Shown one piece after another: positions 8,109 to 13,284 of a DNA stretch of 13,284 nt. Position 1 is the stretch's first letter. Each line of letters opens with the position of its first letter. The position numbers and the translations under genes were made by a program. The stretch covers positions 1 to 13,284 of the forward strand of contig JABAAV010000038.1 in the NCBI GenBank assembly GCA_014238595.1, read 5' to 3'. This DNA comes from Myxococcales bacterium. Lineage in GTDB: Bacteria; Myxococcota_A; Polyangia; Haliangiales; J016. A model generated the notes under the pieces. It did not search any database and had not been told where the DNA came from. It saw only the letters and a list, made by a program, of their open reading frames with translations.

Positions 8109-8137
8109 TATAACAATATTATATAGTTGCCTTACAT

Positions 8138-8416
8138 ATGACCAAGCAAGACATTACCAATGCTGTTTATGAGAAAATCGGTGGATTTTCTAAAAAAGAA
8201 GCAACAATACTCGTCAATGAAGTCATTGAAGTCATTGTGAACTCCTTTGAACAACAGAAAAATGTAAAAATTTCTGGATTTGGCACTTTTTCGGTACAAA
8301 ACAAAAAAGCACGTATTGGACGTAATCCTAAAACAGGAAAACAAACCACGATCAAACCTCGTAATATTTTAAGTTTTAAAGCGAGTCGTATTTTAAGAAA
8401 TTTGCTCAATGACTAA
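8138..8416 (+). CDS. ihfA: IHF/HU family DNA-bending protein, probably IHF alpha subunit
   Basis: Small nucleoid-associated protein that binds and sharply bends DNA, 92 residues. It has the HU/IHF fold: an N-terminal helical dimerisation part (MTKQDITNAVYEKIGGFSKK), KISGFGTFSV, and the DNA-intercalating arm with RIGRNPKTGK. I call it the IHF alpha type because of its place directly after pheT, the conserved position of ihfA in many Proteobacteria and related phyla. Sequence alone would also allow HU or a homodimeric relative. No obvious Shine-Dalgarno lies before ATG 8138, which follows the pheT stop by 29 AT-rich bases. Its end overlaps merR by eight bases. Confidence 0.88.
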   Translation: MTKQDITNAVYEKIGGFSKKEATILVNEVIEVIVNSFEQQKNVKISGFGTFSVQNKKARIGRNPKTGKQTTIKPRNILSFKASRILRNLLND

Positions 8417-8771
8417 CCAATCCGATCCACGTATTCCTGATAAATCGTTCTTTCAAATTGGTGAAGTTGCAGACATTGTTGATGTAGAAACCCATGTCCT
8501 TCGTTTTTGGGAAAGCGAATTTTCTCTTCTTGCGCCTAAAAAATCACGAACAGGAACTAGGCGTATCTATTCTCGTGATGATGTTGCACTCGTTTTACGC
8601 ATCCGCGATTTATTGTATGACAAGCAGTATACAATTTCTGGAGCACGTAAAGTACTCAATAACAAATCAGAAGATTTACCCAATGACCTATGGACAAAAC
8701 CTCGAATCAAAGGATTGACGACAAAAATCAATCAAGAAATAAAAGAATTATTAAATATCGTTAAAAGATAG
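8409..8771 (+). CDS. MerR-type winged-helix transcriptional regulator
   Basis: A 120-residue DNA-binding protein with an N-terminal MerR HTH domain: FFQIGEVADIVDVETHVLRFWE (here split as FFQIGEVADIV and THVLRFWE), the wing RRIYSRDDV, then LRIRDLLYDKQYTISGARKVL. About 45 polar residues remain after the HTH, too few for a metal- or drug-binding effector domain and with no cysteine pair. A HTH-only MerR gene behind ihfA is a recurring arrangement in this operon, but its target is generally not known. The ATG lies inside the ihfA end (eight-base overlap), which points to coupled translation. The stop is 18 bases before tRNA-Pro. Confidence 0.9.
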   Translation: MTNQSDPRIPDKSFFQIGEVADIVDVETHVLRFWESEFSLLAPKKSRTGTRRIYSRDDVALVLRIRDLLYDKQYTISGARKVLNNKSEDLPNDLWTKPRIKGLTTKINQEIKELLNIVKR

Positions 8772-8789
8772 CCATCAATGATTATGACT

Positions 8790-8890
<101 letters not shown>

Positions 8891-8964
8891 AACAACGGTT
8901 AATGACCAATCCTACATCACAACCTTGAATCCATTCGCTCAAGGCTCCCTTTGTGTAGAGCAAT

Positions 8965-8990
8965 TGGTATTGTTTACCATTTTATTTATT
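8965..8990 (+). terminator. Weak candidate terminator for the operon and tRNA-Pro
   Basis: TGGTA (8965-8969) and TACCA (8975-8979) form a short stem around TTGTT, followed by TTTTATTTATT on the plus strand. It sits between the convergent tRNA-Pro and glycosyltransferase genes, where a terminator is expected, and overlaps the last codon of the latter. Another inverted repeat, CCTTGA/TCAAGG (8923-8928 and 8939-8944), lies upstream without a T-run. The five-pair stem is weak. Confidence 0.35.
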
Positions 8991-9690
8991 GAAAAATACG
9001 ATATTTAAACAATGCCCACATGGTTTCTACACCATCAATCCATCCAATCTTTTTCCCATCAGCAACGCTTCTTCCATTGTATTGGATAGGGACTTCATGG
9101 ATTTCAATCTTTTTCTTTGCGATTTTTGCAGTCACTTCTGCACAAAAATCAAACTTTGTACATTGCAAGTTCAATGATCGAAGTGTTTCGGTAGGAAACA
9201 GCTTGAAACATGTTGCTTCGTCTGTAATTCGTATTCTGTATAAAAGATTGGCCGTCCATGTAATGACGCGATTTGCAAAATAATTTTTAAAGCTCATTCC
9301 GGTAGGACGTTTTTGCGAAAGAAATCGCGATCCATAAACGACCAAGGCACCATCATTGATGACTTTAAGCATTGTTGGGTAATCTTCCATTGCATATTCA
9401 AGATCGGCATCTTGGATTAAACAGTAATCACCTGTGGCATGATCTAAAACTGTTCGTATTGCCGCTCCTTTGCCTTGGTTTTTGTCATGAACAAACAAAT
9501 GAACCGATGGCTCTTTCTTAGCGAAAGCATTAACAATAGTCGGTGTATTGTCCGTTGAACCGTCATCACAAATCAAAATTTCTTTGGTAAACCCTAGTTT
9601 CTCGGTATCTACGGCAAGAACACGCTCGATAACTTCAGCGATAGTACGCTCTTCTTGATAAGCAGGGATTAAAATGGACAGACTAGACAT
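8986..9690 (-). CDS. Family 2 glycosyltransferase, polyprenyl-phosphate sugar transferase-like
   Basis: A 234-residue GT-A fold enzyme that probably transfers a sugar from a nucleotide donor to a lipid or glycan acceptor. From ATG 9690: SILIPAYQEE (5-14), DDGSTD (42-47), KNQGKGAAIR, QDADLEY (93-99, the DxD-type metal site), GSRF, and a C-terminal acceptor region with FKLFPTETL and FDFCAEV. There is no C-terminal membrane helix, so it resembles the soluble DPM1-like class. Donor and acceptor cannot be assigned. GTG at 9693 is a possible start, but the ATG at 9690 has GGAG seven bases upstream. It lies 16 bases after asnS on the same strand and its ribosome binding site is part of the hairpin described below, so its expression probably depends on asnS translation. 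Confidence 0.92.
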   Translation of the reverse strand: MSSLSILIPAYQEERTIAEVIERVLAVDTEKLGFTKEILICDDGSTDNTPTIVNAFAKKEPSVHLFVHDKNQGKGAAIRTVLDHATGDYCLIQDADLEYAMEDYPTMLKVINDGALVVYGSRFLSQKRPTGMSFKNYFANRVITWTANLLYRIRITDEATCFKLFPTETLRSLNLQCTKFDFCAEVTAKIAKKKIEIHEVPIQYNGRSVADGKKIGWIDGVETMWALFKYRIFQ

Positions 9691-9696
9691 CACATA

Positions 9697-9728
9697 TCTC
9701 CATATATTATGGAGTTAATCTCTCCATA
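9697..9728 (-). promoter_or_regulatory. Two mutually exclusive hairpins controlling the glycosyltransferase ribosome binding site
   Basis: Read on the minus strand, TATGGAGA occurs twice (9728-9721 and 9704-9697) with CTCCATA (9714-9708) between. The middle element can pair perfectly over seven bases with either flank. Pairing with the second copy (three-base loop) buries the GGAG Shine-Dalgarno of the glycosyltransferase. Pairing with the first copy (seven-base loop) frees it. The first copy lies in the last asnS codons, and the middle one covers the asnS Pro codon and TAA stop. A ribosome finishing asnS would open the inhibitory stem, the classic layout of translational coupling. The pairing is read directly; the function is inferred. 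Confidence 0.5.
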
Positions 9729-11011
9729 GTACGTGGAAAAGGAATGGCTTCCCGAACGTGTTTGATATCACAAATCCATGCCACAGTCCGTTCAAGGCCA
9801 ACTCCAAAACCGCCATGAGGTACTGAACCATACCGACGAATATCTAAATACCACTCCAGAGTGTCTTTCGGGATAGACATTTCTTCCATTGTTTTTTCTA
9901 AAACATCCAAACGATGTTCTCGTTCACCACCACCAATGATTTCTCCGTAACCATCAGGAGCAATGACATCAACACCCAAGGAAAGTTTGTTGTTTTGAGG
10001 ATCTCGTGCCATATAAAATGCTTTGCATTCTGCAGGGTAACGATGAATCATCACAGGGCGATCAAATTGTTTTGATATAATGGTTTCTTCATCAGCACCT
10101 AAATCTTTGCCAAACACAGTATCTTTGCCATGTTGTTTGAGTATCTCAAGAGCTTCATCATAACTAATACGTGGAAAAGGTTTGCATGTTTTTCTTAACG
10201 CATCAATATCGCGTTCCAAAACAGTAAGCTCACGTATATTCGTATCGAGAATATGCGATACAATATAACAAAGCATGTCTTCAGCTAAATCCATAACATC
10301 GTCAAGTTTATAGAATGCGACTTCGGGTTCAGCCATCCAAAATTCTGTAAGATGTCGACGTGTTTTTGATTTTTCAGCCCTAAAAATAGGACCAAAGCAG
10401 TACACTTTGCCTAACGCCATCGCAGCAGCTTCCATGTAAAGCTGTCCAGTTTGAGTCAAATAGGCATTTTGTCCAAAATATTCAAGATTGAATAATGTCG
10501 AGGTACCCTCACAAGAATTTGATGTCAGGATAGGGGCATCAACCAGTGTAAAATCTTCCTTTTCGAAAAAAGTTCGAATCGCGGTAATGATAGAGGCTCG
10601 TATTTTGAGAATGGCCTGTTGTCGTTTGGATCGCAACCACAAATGACGATGATCCATGAGAAATGCAACACCATGTTCTTTCGGTGAAATAGGGTAATCG
10701 CGTGTCACTGAAGCAATGATTTCAACATTCGATACACCCAGCTCAAACCCCAATGGAGAACGATCATCTTTACGTACTTCCCCCTTCACAATTAATGAAG
10801 TTTCTTGATCAAGTTTGTCAGTCATTTCAAAAATGTCTGCATTGACATCGTCAACACCTACAACGCATTGAAGAATATCTGCTCCATCTCGTAACTGAAG
10901 AAAATGAATCTTCTTTGATGATCGTTTCGCATACAGCCATCCTTGCAAGGTGACTGTTTTACCAATCAAAGTAGTAAGGTTTGTTTTGATTGATTTAATT
11001 GAATATTTCAT
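9707..11011 (-). CDS. asnS: Asparaginyl-tRNA synthetase
   Basis: Class IIb synthetase that charges tRNA-Asn. From ATG 11011 it has 434 residues: an N-terminal OB-fold anticodon-binding domain (about 1-105, TLQGWLYAKRSS, HFLQLRDG), then the catalytic domain with SCEGTSTLFN, TQTGQLYMEAAAM, motif 2 FRAEKSKTRRHLTEFWM (210-226) and motif 3 GFGVGLERTVAW (about 401-412). TRRHLTEFWMAEPE and the TSNSCEG segment fit AsnRS rather than AspRS. A TTG at 11047 would add 12 residues that look unlike the family, so ATG 11011 is preferred, although no clear Shine-Dalgarno precedes it. Its presence suggests that Asn-tRNA is made directly, not only by the amidotransferase route. The glycosyltransferase follows after 16 bases. 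Confidence 0.96.
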   Translation of the reverse strand: MKYSIKSIKTNLTTLIGKTVTLQGWLYAKRSSKKIHFLQLRDGADILQCVVGVDDVNADIFEMTDKLDQETSLIVKGEVRKDDRSPLGFELGVSNVEIIASVTRDYPISPKEHGVAFLMDHRHLWLRSKRQQAILKIRASIITAIRTFFEKEDFTLVDAPILTSNSCEGTSTLFNLEYFGQNAYLTQTGQLYMEAAAMALGKVYCFGPIFRAEKSKTRRHLTEFWMAEPEVAFYKLDDVMDLAEDMLCYIVSHILDTNIRELTVLERDIDALRKTCKPFPRISYDEALEILKQHGKDTVFGKDLGADEETIISKQFDRPVMIHRYPAECKAFYMARDPQNNKLSLGVDVIAPDGYGEIIGGGEREHRLDVLEKTMEEMSIPKDTLEWYLDIRRYGSVPHGGFGVGLERTVAWICDIKHVREAIPFPRTMERLTP

Positions 11012-11100
11012 TGATTCATATGAGTTTAAAAGTAGACATCGGTGCAAGTACTGAGTAAACTTTTAAAGCATTTATTTTCTAACGGATAGAATGCTGCTAT
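11012..11100. other. Divergent spacer between asnS and the surface-protein gene
   Basis: Only 89 bases separate the two start codons, so both promoters must lie here or within the genes. On the plus strand TAGAAT (11087-11092) resembles a -10 box but sits eight bases before ATG 11101 and lacks a convincing -35. If real, the transcript would be leaderless or nearly so. No Shine-Dalgarno is visible before either gene. I could not place the asnS promoter. Confidence 0.35.
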
Positions 11101-12903
11101 ATGATTAAATTAGGCAATACCATAAACGCACTGATTTCTTGCCGTATGGCGCTTTTTGTAGGAATCATCATGCTCACTCAGATGACGTGTTTTTTCAAAA
11201 ATTACGGCGAATCACCAGTGTTTGAATCTATAGACGACTATAAAGGGGTTGTAGGTGGTTCTTTAGCGATTCCTATTTCAGCGACAGATCCTGAAGGAGA
11301 ATCGATTTCTTATCGCTATGTAATTCAAATTGATAACCTTGACACTAGAGCAGCAATAACCTATCGAAATGATGGCACGGCGTTGTTTCAATGGAATCCT
11401 ATCGCGTCTGATGTGGGTCAATGGTACATCGATTTTTTTGCAAGCGATGGAGAGAACGAAACATCAGTTCGAGTACTTGTCGCTATTTATTCGACAATCG
11501 GAGGGGGTACTCCTGTTTTTCGCAAACCTATCGGAGATGGTATTTCTTTTGATCTTAATCAAAACGATTGTTTAACTATTCCTGTTAATGCTGAAGATAG
11601 CAATTCAATCTGTATTGCTTTGAATGAAGTCAGTCCAGCATTGGCAAACACAACATTTAACAAAGAAGAAGATCAAGTACGTCAATGTCCTATAGGTCAA
11701 GGAGAATGGATCTGGTGTCCTTCAGCGATACAAAGCAAACAAATAGAGTCACATCTGCTTAGATTAACAGCCAGTGATTCAATGTCACCTCCGACAACAA
11801 AAGATTATTTGATTGTATTGCGTGGAGAGCGTTCACCCAATGATGACCCTTCAAATGATGACCCTTTATTAGAAGAGCCTTCTTCTGATAATACATGTCA
11901 AGGAACTGCCCCAGTTATTACGCATCTACCTGTAGATCAAGTTACAAACAACCCATTAACCATCAAGGCAACTATCTCTGACGACAAAGGCCTTAGTAGA
12001 AACCCATTGCTTTATTATTCATTGACACCTCCTGCTGCAACGCCTGTGTTATCCACGATGACTCAATTGTCAATGTCTCCACTCTCTGGTACCCGTCTTT
12101 CCGCAGAATGGAAAGCCATCATTCCAAATCCTGTGGCAAATTCACCAGCAGGTACCACAAGTACGGTTTATTATATTATTGTTGCTGATGACAGAGATAG
12201 TACCAATGCCCAATGTAATCATACGTCATACAGCCCTCAGTTTGGATATCATAGTATTTTTGTGATTCATCCTCAAATCACAAGAGCACAAGGAATTTGT
12301 GAGCCTTGTACGACAGATAGACAATGTGGTGGCGACAAAGATTTATGTGTAAATATAGCATTGAACCAACGTTCCTATTGTTTAAAACATTGTTTCAGTT
12401 CAGGCGATTGCCCACAACGATACACATGCAGCACAGGAACGATTTCATCAGTGAATAGGAAATCAGAACGACAATGTTTGCCTGATTATGGAACATGTCA
12501 AGAGAATAACGGAACTGGCACTGTATCCTGCCAAGACGATCAATTTGAAGAAAACGATAACCAACAACAAGCGACAATGCTGACACCGGGAACACAGTCC
12601 GCATTAATCGTTTGTCCAAGTGATGAAGATTGGTACAAAATCACAATAACTAATCCATCATTTTTGTCTATGACGATTAACGGTGATCAGTTGGCCGATC
12701 TTGATGCCGAACTTGTTAATCAAAATGGCGAAATTCTCCAAAGCGATACTGATATTTTTTCTGACATAGAGATACAATCTTGCTTAAAAGCAGATTCTTA
12801 TTTTCTTCGTGTATTTGCTAATTCTTTTGGTGAAAGAACCGCAACTAGATACAGCATTCAATACAATATTGAAGATAGCACTTGTGATGCATCTAATGAA
12901 TAA
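11101..12903 (+). CDS. Exported modular surface protein (Ig/cadherin-like, Cys-rich and PPC-like domains)
   Basis: A 600-residue protein of unknown role, predicted to leave the cytoplasm. A hydrophobic segment (about 16-29) ends in C30. The preceding QMT is not a standard lipobox, so lipidation is uncertain. Residues 38-130 look like a cadherin or putative-Ig domain (PIS ATDPEGE, FQWNP, DFFASDG), and 138-241 may be a diverged second copy. An acidic linker contains two NDDP units. Residues 270-392 form another beta-rich Ig-like region. Residues 400-460 hold a Cys-rich module (CEPCTTDRQCGGDKDLCV onward) and 478-592 a PPC-like domain (FEENDNQQQA, DEDWYKI). This domain set is common in Myxococcota surface proteins. 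There are no catalytic motifs. Adhesion or matrix binding is a reasonable guess only. No Shine-Dalgarno is apparent. It overlaps the next gene by eight bases. Confidence 0.9.
   Translation: MIKLGNTINALISCRMALFVGIIMLTQMTCFFKNYGESPVFESIDDYKGVVGGSLAIPISATDPEGESISYRYVIQIDNLDTRAAITYRNDGTALFQWNPIASDVGQWYIDFFASDGENETSVRVLVAIYSTIGGGTPVFRKPIGDGISFDLNQNDCLTIPVNAEDSNSICIALNEVSPALANTTFNKEEDQVRQCPIGQGEWIWCPSAIQSKQIESHLLRLTASDSMSPPTTKDYLIVLRGERSPNDDPSNDDPLLEEPSSDNTCQGTAPVITHLPVDQVTNNPLTIKATISDDKGLSRNPLLYYSLTPPAATPVLSTMTQLSMSPLSGTRLSAEWKAIIPNPVANSPAGTTSTVYYIIVADDRDSTNAQCNHTSYSPQFGYHSIFVIHPQITRAQGICEPCTTDRQCGGDKDLCVNIALNQRSYCLKHCFSSGDCPQRYTCSTGTISSVNRKSERQCLPDYGTCQENNGTGTVSCQDDQFEENDNQQQATMLTPGTQSALIVCPSDEDWYKITITNPSFLSMTINGDQLADLDAELVNQNGEILQSDTDIFSDIEIQSCLKADSYFLRVFANSFGERTATRYSIQYNIEDSTCDASNE
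11839..11866 (+). repeat. Short direct repeat in the surface-protein linker
   Basis: AATGATGACCCTT occurs at 11839-11851 and again at 11854-11866, a 15-base period that encodes NDDPS followed by NDDPL. The in-frame spacing suggests slippage in an acidic linker between domains. The copy number may vary between strains. Confidence 0.7.
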
Positions 12904-13284
12904 CACTCAACATCGATTCAGTATTGTATTAGCTATTCTACTCATTTTATCTGTAGGGTGTGAAGAATCCGATCCGATCTTGAACCCTAACGATCCTGGT
13001 TCTGTCAATGTAACGATTGAATCTCTGTCACCACAAACGATATTACCAGGAACAACATTAACCATTAAAGGAACGTCTTTTTTGGGTTATCCATGGGGAG
13101 AAATGTATTTACGACTTTCAGGCAGATTAAGTGATGGCGCTACCGTTGATGAATATTTTCTTGCGACATTTATTGATACAACAACAATAACTGTTTTTGT
13201 AGACAATCGTTTTATGACAGCATTTAACAGTACAACAGTAGGGTTTAATGGTCATGTCAGTGTCGTTGCTATCAGTCAAAGCAC
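12896..13284 (+). CDS. Putative lipoprotein with IPT/TIG-like domain (3' end outside window)
   Basis: The frame opens at ATG 12896 (MNNTQHRF) and runs 129 codons off the right edge without a stop. A short charged N-terminus, a hydrophobic stretch (about 9-18) and LSVGC with C22 form a convincing lipoprotein signal, so the mature protein should be membrane-anchored from C22. A short linker (EESDPILNPNDPG) leads to a segment from about residue 38 (VTIESLSPQTILPGTTLTIK) that resembles an IPT/TIG immunoglobulin-like fold, found in many extracellular proteins. The start overlaps the preceding surface-protein stop by eight bases, which suggests one transcript and a shared role at the cell surface. 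The function is unknown and the length cannot be judged. Confidence 0.85.
   Translation, partial: MNNTQHRFSIVLAILLILSVGCEESDPILNPNDPGSVNVTIESLSPQTILPGTTLTIKGTSFLGYPWGEMYLRLSGRLSDGATVDEYFLATFIDTTTITVFVDNRFMTAFNSTTVGFNGHVSVVAISQS

Noticed and set aside
8109..8137. AT-rich dyad before ihfA (TATAA/TTATA) as an operator or promoter
   Set aside because: It is short, made only of A-T pairs and expected by chance at this base composition. There is no matching -35 element.
8923..8944. CCTTGA/TCAAGG inverted repeat as a terminator
   Set aside because: The stem has six pairs with a ten-base loop, and no T-run follows on either strand. The structure at 8965-8990 fits better, though it is also weak.
11011..11025. 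A three-codon minus-strand frame (Met-Asn-Gln) whose TGA overlaps the asnS ATG
   Set aside because: ATGA overlaps arise easily by chance, the frame is tiny and it has no ribosome binding site, so I did not call a leader peptide.

Overview
The window is an AT-rich (roughly 40% GC by eye) bacterial chromosome segment built around the conserved translation operon thrS-infC-rpmI-rplT-pheS-pheT-ihfA-merR. I read it as a low-GC relative of Myxococcota or other former Deltaproteobacteria. The reasons are the ihfA-merR tail on the operon, the zinc-knuckle form of PheS, and two exported proteins at the right end with the Cys-rich and pre-peptidase C-terminal (PPC)-like modules common in that group. 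This placement is an inference and was not tested by any search.

Layout. Bases 1-1147 (minus) hold the N-terminal 382 codons of a DEAD-box RNA helicase whose motif II reads DECD. A divergent spacer (1148-1256) carries a candidate promoter. tRNA-Val(GAC) follows at 1257-1328. The operon is on the plus strand: threonyl-tRNA synthetase (1378-3189), IF3 with an ATT start (3213-3773), L35 (3866-4063), L20 (4076-4432), PheRS alpha (4462-5535), PheRS beta (5535-8108), an IHF/HU protein (8138-8416) and a MerR-type regulator (8409-8771). tRNA-Pro(GGG) at 8790-8864 closes it. On the minus strand lie asnS (11011-9707) and, after it, a family-2 glycosyltransferase (9690-8986). Divergent from asnS are two overlapping plus-strand genes for exported proteins: a 600-residue modular surface protein (11101-12903) and a lipoprotein cut by the window edge (12896 onward).

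How the genes work together. The core is translation: three aminoacyl-tRNA synthetases (Thr, Phe, Asn), two tRNAs, an initiation factor, two large-subunit ribosomal proteins, and a helicase of a type used in ribosome or mRNA remodelling. IHF and MerR are nucleoid and regulatory partners that conventionally ride on this operon. The exported proteins and the glycosyltransferase are envelope or surface functions.

What stands out. I see no unknown multi-gene system. The best leads are small: (1) a pair of mutually exclusive 7-bp hairpins at the asnS/glycosyltransferase junction that would hide or expose the downstream ribosome binding site; (2) a ThrRS that lacks the N-terminal TGS domain but keeps the editing domain; (3) a nearly perfect 30-bp in-frame tandem duplication in pheT; (4) a bacterial helicase with DECD in place of DEAD; (5) thrS sitting directly behind a tRNA gene with almost no room for its own leader.
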